Below are positions 1 through 6,887 of a DNA stretch of 44,263 nt, piece by piece. The notes beneath the pieces are model-generated. The model was not told where the DNA came from and searched no databases. It was given only the letters and a program-made list of their open reading frames with translations. The translations under genes were made by a program, and so were the position numbers. This DNA comes from Gulosibacter macacae (GTDB taxonomy: Bacteria > Actinomycetota > Actinomycetes > Actinomycetales > Microbacteriaceae), in assembly GCF_003865375.1 (NCBI RefSeq), contig NZ_RQVS01000014.1:1-44263 (forward strand). Reading direction: 5' to 3'. Every line of letters begins with the position of its first letter. Positions within the stretch are counted from its first letter, which is position 1.

Positions 1-35
1 GTCGGGCTGACAGGATTTGAACCTGCGACCCCTTG
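1..35 (-). other. attL: 3' end of a tRNA gene (proline type)
   Basis: Read on the minus strand, this is the variable-to-3' part of a tRNA: a T-arm with GGTTCAAATCC, then an acceptor strand CAGCCCG and the discriminator region. The sequence resembles actinobacterial proline tRNAs. Beyond about position 35 the anticodon arm does not continue, so this is only a 3' fragment. That is what an integrated phage leaves at one end when it uses a tRNA 3' end as attB and restores the tRNA at the other end. The integrase at the far right reads outward, consistent with the intact tRNA lying just beyond the window. Confidence 0.8.
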
Positions 36-192
36 TTATTTTGGGCACGTTTTCCATAAGAACGCACAGGATTGCATGCTTTCGATATTCACCCGACGAT
101 CAGGCGTTTCACCAAGTTTTGGCTTTCCATGCTTTCCGCCGGATTGCATCGAGATGCATTGCCATCATGGACCAATCATGGACGGAACGCGG

Positions 193-411
193 TCACGCCA
201 CCCGACGTCGACGCGCTCGTTCGAGCCGAGTTACGACCTCGGGATACTCGCGACGAGCTTCAATCTCATGGTCCACGAGCACATGCAGCGCCTGGTAATA
301 GCGAGCGACGCTGAGGCCTACCTCGGCGCGGATGACATCGCCCTTGTGTGACGAGTGCACGGGCATGCGCTCCTCGAGGTCGAGGATTGCCTTCTCTTGA
401 TCGGTGAGCAT
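193..411 (-). CDS. DUF3263-family small protein
   Basis: A 72-residue product beginning MLTDQEKAILDLEER and continuing with a helix containing VARYYQALHVLVD. This matches the actinobacterial DUF3263 family, which starts LTDRE..ILDFE and has a conserved RYYQ.L..L.D segment like a helix-turn-helix. The function of the family is not known; a DNA-binding role is inferred from the helix pattern. A GTG at 447 would add 12 residues, but the family begins at the Met chosen here. The gene lies alone next to the attachment site and is divergent from the plus-strand unit at 552. Confidence 0.75.
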   Translation of the reverse strand: MLTDQEKAILDLEERMPVHSSHKGDVIRAEVGLSVARYYQALHVLVDHEIEARREYPEVVTRLERARRRRVA

Positions 412-464
412 GTGTTGAGGGTGGCATGTGCCTACGACATGCGACACGCCCGAGATTCACGAGG

Positions 465-493
465 TTGCGCGGTGTAGTAGTTTCTTCTACACT
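465..493 (+). promoter_or_regulatory. Promoter with overlapping palindromic operator
   Basis: The -35 TTGCGC (465-470), a 17-bp spacer and the -10 TACACT (488-493) form a good sigma70-type promoter for the unit starting at 552. A palindrome GTAG-TTTCTT-CTAC (477-490) fills the spacer and overlaps the -10. A wider arm pair GTGTAG/CTACAC (472-492) is also visible. The same GTAG-N5-TCTAC pattern occurs twice in the promoter at 26277-26314. An operator in this position would let a bound regulator block RNA polymerase. Confidence 0.65.
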
Positions 494-551
494 AGAGGTA
501 TCAGGAAGCACGACCACAAGGGTCACCGCAACCACTCACAAGGAGAAACAA

Positions 552-893
552 ATGGACACCTTCACCACCTTCGAAGCCCTCCACAACCACGTCCTCGCGC
601 AGTTCCCCGACTCGGCAGCCCCCTACATCAACCTCCACGCTGGCATCCGCGCCACCGACCTGGACGACTGGATGTACGACATCGCCACCATCGAGGAGCT
701 CCAGCAGGTGATCGAGATCACCACGGCGGCCCTCGACCCGATGCTCGCGCTCGAAGCCCGGAGCCAGGCGAGCATGCGCGCCGGAGTCGAATCGGTGAAC
801 GGCCAGCTTGTCAGCGGCATCACCCTGCACGACGGCTACAAGGGCGTCGCACGCCACGCCGCTATCGTCCTCGCAGAGCGCACCGCCAACTAA
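552..893 (+). CDS. Small acidic protein of unknown function (anti-CRISPR candidate by context)
   Basis: 113 residues, starting at the ATG that follows AAGGAGA; the open frame extends upstream to 426 but without a ribosome site. The protein is acidic (about 15 Asp/Glu against 6 Lys/Arg), has no signal peptide or membrane segment, and looks mostly helical. I do not recognise a family. It is the first gene of a short unit with its own promoter, is followed by a hairpin, and precedes a helix-turn-helix gene and two CRISPR-repeat-like sequences. Small acidic proteins just upstream of an Aca-type regulator are often anti-CRISPRs, so that is an inference from position, not from sequence. Confidence 0.7.
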   Translation: MDTFTTFEALHNHVLAQFPDSAAPYINLHAGIRATDLDDWMYDIATIEELQQVIEITTAALDPMLALEARSQASMRAGVESVNGQLVSGITLHDGYKGVARHAAIVLAERTAN

Positions 894-900
894 CACCTCA

Positions 901-920
901 GGGGCCGGGAGACCGGCCCC
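901..920 (+). terminator. Intercistronic hairpin
   Basis: A perfect 8-bp stem, GGGGCCGG and CCGGCCCC, with a GAGA tetraloop, followed by TCCCCCTTTA. It sits between the small acidic gene and the helix-turn-helix gene. The weak T-run suggests partial termination or mRNA 3'-end protection, which would make the first gene more abundant than the second. Confidence 0.55.
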
Positions 921-941
921 TCCCCCTTTAGGAGGGCGACA

Positions 942-1589
942 ATGACTAGTCCTGCACACATCCGGGCGGTGCGCGAGCTTTGCGGGCTCACGCACGGTGA
1001 AATGGCCCGCCGCCTCGGCGTGCCCGAGAAGACGCTGATCTCTTGGGAGACGGCGGCACGCCAGCCGCGCGAGTCGATCAAGGACGAGCTGCGCGAGATC
1101 ACCGCCGCTTTCGATGCGCTCATTGACCGGATTGTCGCTAGCGGTGACGATCCGATCATCGTCCCTAAGCAGGCCGAGCAAGACGGGTGGCCTGCCCGCT
1201 CGTGGCGGCACGCCGCCGCCCTCGCGATCGCAGAACGACCGGCTGATATTGCTTTCGAGCTTGACGACTATGTGGACACGAAGACCTCGCAATACTGGCG
1301 GGCGCACGGCGGTGCACCGGGCAAATGGCATGACCTCGCAGAGTGGGGCCGCGCCCATATGCGCGACATGCACGCGGGGGTCTTCGTGACGCAGACGGGT
1401 CGGATCGTCGGCACGGCCTTCCGCACTACAGGTGAGCACTCGACGTGGCACGCCGACCCCGAGACCGCCCGCCGCTACAGCCTCGTCGGCACTGTCGCGG
1501 ATGGCGCCCGCCGCCGGATCGGGCAGGCCGAGGGCGAGGCGGTCATCCTCGTCAAGGCTTGGGAGATCACCACAGGTCAAGGAGGCTAG
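942..1589 (+). CDS. Helix-turn-helix regulator, Aca2/DUF1870-like
   Basis: 215 residues, ATG after AGGAGG. Residues 4-35 form a compact helix-turn-helix (IRAVRELCGLTHGEMARRLG, then TLISWETAARQPRES), where WE plus a Pro a few residues later recalls the YdiL/DUF1870 family to which the anti-CRISPR-associated regulator Aca2 belongs. A second region after residue 85 (DGWPARSWRHAAALA) also recalls the C-terminal part of that family, but the remaining 100 residues are longer than Aca2 and unrecognised. It probably represses its own promoter at 465-493. The assignment to Aca2 is tentative; an ordinary phage HTH protein is the alternative. Confidence 0.65.
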   Translation: MTSPAHIRAVRELCGLTHGEMARRLGVPEKTLISWETAARQPRESIKDELREITAAFDALIDRIVASGDDPIIVPKQAEQDGWPARSWRHAAALAIAERPADIAFELDDYVDTKTSQYWRAHGGAPGKWHDLAEWGRAHMRDMHAGVFVTQTGRIVGTAFRTTGEHSTWHADPETARRYSLVGTVADGARRRIGQAEGEAVILVKAWEITTGQGG

Positions 1590-1594
1590 AGTGT

Positions 1595-1673
1595 GACTGC
1601 CCCGCGCGAGCGGGGATGAGCCCACGTGTGGTTGTGGAGCTACATACTGCCCCGCGTCAGCGGGGATGCGGAA
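1595..1673 (+). CRISPR. Two type I-E-like CRISPR repeats around a 21-nt spacer (repeat-mimic mini-array)
   Basis: Repeat 1 (1595-1623) is GACTG, then CCCCGC-GCGA-GCGGGG, then ATGAGCCC. Repeat 2 (1645-1673) is TACTG, then CCCCGC-GTCA-GCGGGG, then ATGCGGAA. Both have the 5+16+8 layout of a 29-nt type I-E repeat: a 6-bp stem with a 4-nt loop and, after the Cas6e cut, an 8-nt handle. They share ACTGCCCCGCG..AGCGGGGATG, with two differences in the loop. The region between them is 21 nt, against about 32 in a normal I-E array. No cas genes are present. The element lies just after the HTH gene and before a terminator, so it would be transcribed as the 3' end of that mRNA. It may be an RNA anti-CRISPR, a phage-borne mini-array or a pair of plain hairpins. 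Confidence 0.6.
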
Positions 1674-1681
1674 ACGCAAAG

Positions 1682-1724
1682 AAGACCCCCTCACCGGCCC
1701 ATGTAGGGCTAGTGAGGGGGTCTT
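1682..1724. terminator. Bidirectional terminator
   Basis: A perfect 13-bp stem (AAGACCCCCTCAC at 1682-1694 and GTGAGGGGGTCTT at 1712-1724) encloses a second short stem GGCCC/GGGCT. It separates two converging units: the plus-strand unit starting at 493, including the CRISPR-like repeats, and the long minus-strand late operon that ends with the gene at 1751. Confidence 0.8.
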
Positions 1725-1750
1725 AGATTCTCTGCAATGTCTGAGTGGGT

Positions 1751-2110
1751 CTACTTGGTGGGGGCGAGCCAGGGCAGGAACCGGGCCGTGAACTCGATCA
1801 CCGGACTCGCGGCCATGAGCCGTGCGAGGAACGTCGAGACCGCAGTCACCACCGTGAGCGCGCCTGCGAGCCACGCGACAACCTCCGGGCCGATCACCGC
1901 GCCAAGGTGTTCAATCGCGAGCGGGATCGCGACAGCGAGGACAGCGAGGGCGCTCAGGAGCACCTGAATCGCGGTGCGGATCGCGGCCTGCCACGGGAAC
2001 CGCGCCTGCGTCGAAGCCTGCGGTTCCCACGCGGCCATGCGTACATTGTGTGCAGCGGTTTCACGGGCCATTTTGGCGCCCCAATCACCGTGCGTCAGAT
2101 CATCAGTCAT
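1751..2110 (-). CDS. Holin-like membrane protein
   Basis: 119 residues. After a 40-residue hydrophilic N-terminus come two predicted membrane segments (about residues 43-66, AAIRTAIQVLLSALAVLAVAI, and 76-96, VVAWLAGALTVVTAVSTFLA). Size, two membrane spans and position in the lysis cassette, two genes after the endolysin, fit a class II holin that forms membrane lesions and lets the endolysin reach the wall. Family membership was not confirmed. It is the last gene of the late operon and overlaps the preceding gene by 4 bp. Confidence 0.65.
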   Translation of the reverse strand: MTDDLTHGDWGAKMARETAAHNVRMAAWEPQASTQARFPWQAAIRTAIQVLLSALAVLAVAIPLAIEHLGAVIGPEVVAWLAGALTVVTAVSTFLARLMAASPVIEFTARFLPWLAPTK

Positions 2111-2580
2111 TCTGTCTCCTTTGGTCGGTCGTCAATGTGCTCGCCAATCGCGATAGCGCCCGACGACAGCGCCTCAACGTAAAGCTCCGGCCACACGATG
2201 CGAGCCACCTCGGGCGGCACCGGATACGGCACCGTGCCGCCGCCTCGGTAATAGCGGTGTGCACGCGCAATGAATCCGCGTAGCAACTCGGAATCGTCCC
2301 GATGCTGTTCAAGCTCTTCCACGCGCGTCGAGAGGGCACGAAATTCGTCCTTCAAGCCCTTGAATTCGTCGCGCTGTTCTTCATAGAGCGTCTTCCACAC
2401 TTGCGCCGCTTCGGCTGCCGTAGCGGCCTTCGACGCATCAGCGGCGGCGGCGGCGGCGAGCGCTTCGGCAGCGGCCTTCGCGGCCTGCGCCTTGGCGTTA
2501 CCGCGCCCCGTGAGCAGGCCGATAATGCCGACGACAGCCGAGATGACCGCAGTGACAATGACATTCGGGTCAATCGGCAT
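2107..2580 (-). CDS. Membrane-anchored coiled-coil protein (DUF2746-like)
   Basis: 157 residues. An N-terminal membrane segment (about residues 7-24) is followed by an Ala-rich stretch (30-60) and a charged coiled coil (about 62-95). The C-terminus holds a Pro-containing globular part. This plan matches DUF2746-type proteins found in the lysis region of actinobacteriophages. The role is unclear; a second holin or a spanin-like or antiholin partner is possible. Confidence 0.55.
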   Translation of the reverse strand: MPIDPNVIVTAVISAVVGIIGLLTGRGNAKAQAAKAAAEALAAAAAADASKAATAAEAAQVWKTLYEEQRDEFKGLKDEFRALSTRVEELEQHRDDSELLRGFIARAHRYYRGGGTVPYPVPPEVARIVWPELYVEALSSGAIAIGEHIDDRPKETE

Positions 2581-2590
2581 GCGCGGCCCC

Positions 2591-2794
2591 CTACTTTTCG
2601 AGCGCGTCAGCGATACGAGTCAGGAGCGCGTTCTGCTCGCGGATGAGTGCCGACTGCTCACGCGTGAGCTTCAACGACTCAAACGTGCGCTGCTCCACCC
2701 GCGAAAGCACGGGGAGCATGATCTTGTCGCGCGCATACGCATCAAGATCGGACTGCTTCAGCATCCGCTTCTGCTGCTCTTCGGTCAGTGCCAT
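2591..2794 (-). CDS. Possible internal translation product of the endolysin gene
   Basis: An in-frame ATG at 2794 is preceded by AGGAAGG at the right distance, the same sequence that serves the main start at 3253. It would give a 67-residue helical protein (MALTEEQQKRMLKQSDLDAY and onward) identical to the endolysin C-terminus. In some endolysins an internal start makes a separate binding subunit that assembles with the full enzyme. It could instead be the relic of a fused neighbouring gene. Confidence 0.35.
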   Translation of the reverse strand: MALTEEQQKRMLKQSDLDAYARDKIMLPVLSRVEQRTFESLKLTREQSALIREQNALLTRIADALEK

Positions 2795-3253
2795 GAGAAA
2801 ACCTTCCTGAGACTTGATCGCGGGAGTGAGCCCGCTAGAGAGAGTGATTTTGTTTATTCCGTTGTCTACGGACCAGCCGAGATAGGTGAAGCCGGTGCGG
2901 CGTGTGTACTCGCGCACTCCGATGACGCCGAGCCCGTCACCGTGACCGTCATCGACGTGCCCGGACGCCATCCAGACGTCGTTGTCGCCAAGTTCAATAG
3001 CGACATGCCCATACGGTTCCGGCTCCCACCACCAGTGGCAGGCCCCGACCGGAGCGCCTGACGGATCGCGCGAGACGATCTTCGAGGCGCGGTAGGCCGC
3101 TCGCGCATCGGGGTAGGTGGCAATGTCGTGCTGGGGAGTTCCGGTGAGCCAGACGACGTTCCAGACGAGCTGTTGGCAGCGGCCTCGCCAGTCTCGTCCG
3201 GGGTAGGTGGAGCGGAGCTTCCGTGAGAGGCCCGCGGTATCGAGAGAGGTCAT
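2591..3253 (-). CDS. Endolysin, CHAP or NlpC/P60-like cysteine peptidase/amidase
   Basis: 220 residues from the ATG at 3253, placed 7 nt after AGGAAGG; a longer frame to 3544 lacks a ribosome site. The catalytic-type Cys lies near residue 28 (RCQQLVWN) and the His near 80 (YGHVAIELG), the order of CHAP and NlpC/P60 hydrolases. The last 70 residues are a charged helical tail without a recognised wall-binding repeat. It follows the tail genes and precedes the two membrane proteins. It would cleave peptidoglycan once holin opens the membrane. An internal start at 2794 may yield the tail alone. Confidence 0.7.
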   Translation of the reverse strand: MTSLDTAGLSRKLRSTYPGRDWRGRCQQLVWNVVWLTGTPQHDIATYPDARAAYRASKIVSRDPSGAPVGACHWWWEPEPYGHVAIELGDNDVWMASGHVDDGHGDGLGVIGVREYTRRTGFTYLGWSVDNGINKITLSSGLTPAIKSQEGFLMALTEEQQKRMLKQSDLDAYARDKIMLPVLSRVEQRTFESLKLTREQSALIREQNALLTRIADALEK

Positions 3254-3314
3254 TGGTGCCTTCCTTCGGAAACGAACAACGCCCCCAAGTAGGGGCGCTA
3301 GATGAACTCTTGCG

Positions 3315-3773
3315 TTAGGTCTCGACCCAGCCGTAGACGCCGGGAGGCCACACATTCGCGTCGGCAGTGGACCGCCAGGTCTTCCCACCCCGAGTGACAA
3401 CGTCACCGACCTTGTATGCGTCGTGTCCCCCGACTGGCTGCACCCATTCCGGTACAGCCCCGGCAGGCGCGACCTCACGCCACCCCGAGACGCCCGGCGG
3501 GTGAGCATTCCCGGCGACGAGTGACTCCCAGGTCTTGCCGCCATAGGCGACTGTCCATCCTTGCGGGTAGGCGTCGTGAGCCCCAGACGGGGCGACCCAC
3601 GGCGCGCCCATCTCCCGCCCCGACGCGGTGAGCACTTCGATCTGGATATCGATCACCCGTTGCTCGGCGTCCTTGACTGCCGCGCGACGGATGGACTCGA
3701 TGTTGGCGCGATCGATCAAGTCGGCGAGTTCTTCCGCCGTCAGGGACTCGAAATCGATTTCGGGAATTGTCAT
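3315..3773 (-). CDS. Tail-associated protein with two chitin-binding-like repeats
   Basis: 152 residues. A helical N-terminus (1-55) is followed by two copies, about 45 residues each, of a module with the pattern W..P.G.HDAY..G......GKTW.S...N..PPGV.GW (residues 58-102 and 108-152). This is the aromatic-rich pattern of family 5/12 carbohydrate-binding modules. The protein probably sits on the virion tail or modifies wall binding. The two copies suggest an internal tandem duplication. Confidence 0.65.
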   Translation of the reverse strand: MTIPEIDFESLTAEELADLIDRANIESIRRAAVKDAEQRVIDIQIEVLTASGREMGAPWVAPSGAHDAYPQGWTVAYGGKTWESLVAGNAHPPGVSGWREVAPAGAVPEWVQPVGGHDAYKVGDVVTRGGKTWRSTADANVWPPGVYGWVET

Positions 3774-3780
3774 TACATCC

Positions 3781-5739
3781 TCACTTGGTGTAGGTCACGC
3801 GAAGCAGGGCCCTACTCGCGAAATAGCCGTACGACGACAGCTGCCCGACGTTGAACGGCGCGATCAGGATGCCGCCCTTGCCGATCAGCCGCGACAAGTT
3901 GCCTGACGGCACGGTGCGGTTGTGCGAACCCCCCGGCCCGCCCCAGCCCTGCGAGAGGTTCGCGCGCCCCGACAGGCGGTTTGTGGATGCGTCCATGTAG
4001 TAGGCGATCTGCCCGCCTGAGTAGGTCTGGGTGATCGTGAGCTGGACGAGCGCTTCATTGACCGTCGCGCCGTTGAGTCGCGACAGATCGAACGGGTACC
4101 AAATGAACTCAGCCATGTCGCTCCCGAAGGTGTTGTAGGCACCGAGCGTGAGGCGGGAGTCGACTGCGTTCGAGCCATCGGGGCGAATGCCCACGGCGTC
4201 GCCGGACCAGATGTAGTCGGTCTTCGTCACCTTCGAGGGCGGCTGTGGCGTGGTCCCCGAGACCGTTTGAGTCTCGACCACGTACGCGGCCCCGATATCC
4301 TCGATCTTTAGCACGGGTAGCGTGGTGATTTGCCCGCCAACAGCACCGTTGAGGTAGAAGGTGCCCGCGTTCGTCCGGATATAGATCCAGATAACCGTCT
4401 CGCCGTTCGAGAGGTAGGTCGAGTTGGCGAGCAGGTAATCGCCGCTCACGTCGATGTGCGTGACCCCGCTCGCATCGCCCGATACTCCTTGCGCTGCGAG
4501 CATCACCAACTCGGCGAGTCGCCGCGAGGCCGAGCCTGCACCGGACGCCCCCAGGCGCGCCTGCCGGAAGTCGGCTACGAGCAGGTTCTCTGCCGATGCC
4601 GCGCCGCCCCTGAACCCGAAGGTGATGCGGTACATCCGCCCTGGCTCGGGGGTGAACTTCGTCGACAAGTAGGGGCCGTTCGCGGTCGTGGCGTTGATAC
4701 CGTTCGACGGGACAACCGCAGAGAGGACGCCACGGGGACCCTCGGAAATCGCGGTCGCGAAGTCCTGCCCGCCGACGGCGATCGTCTCGAAGTCGCCCGC
4801 GGTGCCATACACGAGACCGCTGGGAGTGATACCGCCGTGCAGTCCGGCGCTATCGCCTACCTGCACCGACGAGGACCCGTCGGGGCGGATCTGGATGAGG
4901 GGGGTGCGGTTCTCCCAGTCGTCGTACGCCTGCCCGGGCTGGGGCGGCGCATAGAACACGAGGCCATTCGAGTCCCAGCGGGCGTTCTCCCCAACGTCGA
5001 GCATCGCGGCCGAGATCTCGTTGGCGCCGACATGGTGCGCTTTGATCGCACCCGTCGCGATCATGTCCTCGGTGATGATCGACGTGAGCGCCTGCAGCTT
5101 GTCGACGACCGCGAGCTTCGCGAACAGCTCGTCAGCGACGAGCGCGTTGATGTTCGCGATGCCCGTGACGGTGAGGTGCTGCATCATCGCGTCGATGAAG
5201 ACGCCTACCGCGGCCGCAACTTCGGAGGCCGCGAGCCGAGAGGTGACGATCTTGCCGACCATCATTGACTCGTGGAAGTCGACTTCGGCCCATTCCGCCG
5301 GATACTCAGCGCCCTGCCACGGTGAAGTCAGCCGATAGGCCGCGATCACGGCACCCTCAGCGTTCAGCCGGTAGTAGGTCGCCTCCCCCACCGTGGTCGA
5401 CGGCGGCATCCCCGTGCCGTAAAGCACCTGCGCTTTCGCACCAATGGCGCCGAGCGCATCATCCGCTACGTCGAAAGCTTCCTGCGCGAGCGCCTGCACG
5501 GTAGTGAGCCGTGCGCCCGCATCGGCGAGTTCCTGCTCCGCTGCAGCGACCGCTGTCGATACCCCGGTGAGTTCGGTCAGCACATCCCGCACGGGAATGA
5601 TCGACTCACCCGCCGGAGCCGCTTCACCCGTCTGCACAGTGAGGCTCGACGAGGCACGAGCGATGCCCTGGCCCGCTTGACGTTGGAGGCCAGCCAGCAC
5701 GCCAGGTAGCGACGGTTGCAGGTTGAGCTTTCTCACCAT
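3781..5739 (-). CDS. Minor tail / tip protein
   Basis: 652 residues. Residues 50-100 are Ala-rich and helical, the middle (about 130-240) contains regular helices typical of tail-tip proteins with a segment like AEVDFHESMMVGKI and TEDMIATGAIKAHHV, and the C-terminal half is beta-rich with many Gly, Ser and Thr, consistent with a receptor-facing domain. The TEDMI..GAI..HHV pattern occurs in minor tail proteins of actinobacterial siphophages. The gene overlaps the one before it by 7 bp and is downstream of the distal-tail genes. Confidence 0.65.
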   Translation of the reverse strand: MVRKLNLQPSLPGVLAGLQRQAGQGIARASSSLTVQTGEAAPAGESIIPVRDVLTELTGVSTAVAAAEQELADAGARLTTVQALAQEAFDVADDALGAIGAKAQVLYGTGMPPSTTVGEATYYRLNAEGAVIAAYRLTSPWQGAEYPAEWAEVDFHESMMVGKIVTSRLAASEVAAAVGVFIDAMMQHLTVTGIANINALVADELFAKLAVVDKLQALTSIITEDMIATGAIKAHHVGANEISAAMLDVGENARWDSNGLVFYAPPQPGQAYDDWENRTPLIQIRPDGSSSVQVGDSAGLHGGITPSGLVYGTAGDFETIAVGGQDFATAISEGPRGVLSAVVPSNGINATTANGPYLSTKFTPEPGRMYRITFGFRGGAASAENLLVADFRQARLGASGAGSASRRLAELVMLAAQGVSGDASGVTHIDVSGDYLLANSTYLSNGETVIWIYIRTNAGTFYLNGAVGGQITTLPVLKIEDIGAAYVVETQTVSGTTPQPPSKVTKTDYIWSGDAVGIRPDGSNAVDSRLTLGAYNTFGSDMAEFIWYPFDLSRLNGATVNEALVQLTITQTYSGGQIAYYMDASTNRLSGRANLSQGWGGPGGSHNRTVPSGNLSRLIGKGGILIAPFNVGQLSSYGYFASRALLRVTYTK

Positions 5740-6887
5740 GCTTTGACCTCCACGGGATCGAAAGTAAGCGTGACGCTCTTCCCCGCGTTCCCCTTCATTC
5801 CGAGGATGCGGAGCAGGTGCGTACCGTCACTGAGTGCCGAATGGCCTTGCACCGAGATCTCGGCGAGCTCGCCCGGCCAGAATGTGCCAAGCGGCGTCGA
5901 GCCGTCGGCGCGCACCTCGAGCGATACCTGCACGAGCGGGAACGGCAAGAGCCGTGCTTCGGCATCACGACGCAGGAGGTGTACGGAGTTGGCTTCAATG
6001 CTCGAGTCAGACACGACCCGCTCAACGAGTGGCCAATCGGTTGGCACGTCAGTGTCGGCTCGCACCACCGGCACGGCGACGTCCTGCCCGCCACCGACGC
6101 CGTAGACGCGATGTGCGACGTACGCGGCCGAGTAAGTGGCGTTGAGCGACTGCGTATCGACGGAACCGACTTCCCAAGAATGGATCGAGGCTTGTCCAAG
6201 CCACGGGTCGTGCTCGGTGCCGGTGAGCATCTGCCAGCCAATGTGCTGCTCGTCGAGGATCACCGGTCGGAAGTCGATATCGGGGCCGCCTTCGACGTTG
6301 GCGATCTTCTCGAGCACGCTCGCGACATCGAGGTTCGCGACATTGAATGCCTGATAGGTGCGCTCTCGCGTACCCGTCCGAGGCTCCTCAAACTGGATCG
6401 GAAGATTGCCGCCGGGCTTCGCGAGCGCGATCTTCACGACCTCCGCCGCAATCGAGCCAAGATCGAGATTCTTGAACGCGATTTGACGGTTCGCCGCGAA
6501 CTCCTCAGGCACGACAAAGCGGCTCTTGAGTAGGTCGGTTGGCCCGTCGACGGTGATCGAGATCTTCTTGGCAGTGAGCTGCACTTGCGGATTGATCGGT
6601 CCCGCCACGATCGGCACTCCGTCCCAGAGCGCGGCGATGCCGTTTCGAACCGGCATCAGCGTCGCGAGCAGGCGCGCCTGCCAATTCGGCTCCGACCGAT
6701 CTATCCACCCAGCGTGTTCGAGCGCCGCCAATGACCACGAGAAAGACGACAGCGACTGCTCCCCGGCGCTCTGCGGGGGCTCAGCCATACGTCCGTCTCT
6801 CACATCGCGTGACCACGAAAACGGCACGCGCGGCAGCTCGCCGAGACGAAGGCCGTCGACCGTACGAAACAGCTCGAGCGACCACAT
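5733..6887 (-). CDS. Minor tail protein, ReqiPepy6 Gp37-like
   Basis: 384 residues, beginning MWSLELFRTVDGLRLGELP. The N-terminal beta-rich part with WSRDVRDGRMAE and the later VGGGQDVAVPVVRA stretch match the Gp37-like minor tail family common in actinobacterial phages. It likely forms part of the baseplate hub. The start ATG directly follows the stop of the upstream gene, so translation is probably coupled. Confidence 0.65.
   Translation of the reverse strand: MWSLELFRTVDGLRLGELPRVPFSWSRDVRDGRMAEPPQSAGEQSLSSFSWSLAALEHAGWIDRSEPNWQARLLATLMPVRNGIAALWDGVPIVAGPINPQVQLTAKKISITVDGPTDLLKSRFVVPEEFAANRQIAFKNLDLGSIAAEVVKIALAKPGGNLPIQFEEPRTGTRERTYQAFNVANLDVASVLEKIANVEGGPDIDFRPVILDEQHIGWQMLTGTEHDPWLGQASIHSWEVGSVDTQSLNATYSAAYVAHRVYGVGGGQDVAVPVVRADTDVPTDWPLVERVVSDSSIEANSVHLLRRDAEARLLPFPLVQVSLEVRADGSTPLGTFWPGELAEISVQGHSALSDGTHLLRILGMKGNAGKSVTLTFDPVEVKAW

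Noticed and set aside
36-192. Gene or integrase arm sites next to attL
   Set aside because: No ribosome-site-supported frame and no clear repeated arm-type motif could be seen in this stretch.
1595-1673. Remnant of a host CRISPR array
   Set aside because: It lies well inside the prophage, between a phage regulator and a terminator, with a 21-nt rather than 32-nt spacer and no leader or cas genes. Host array debris would not be expected there.
501-1874. Long minus-strand open frame of 457 codons over the left-end unit
   Set aside because: It has no ribosome site at a useful start, low-complexity composition typical of the antisense of high-GC genes, and runs through two well-supported plus-strand genes, the repeats and a terminator.
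4330-5268. Plus-strand open frame of 312 codons opposite the minor tail gene
   Set aside because: Arg-rich composition and no ribosome site; shadow of a clear structural gene.
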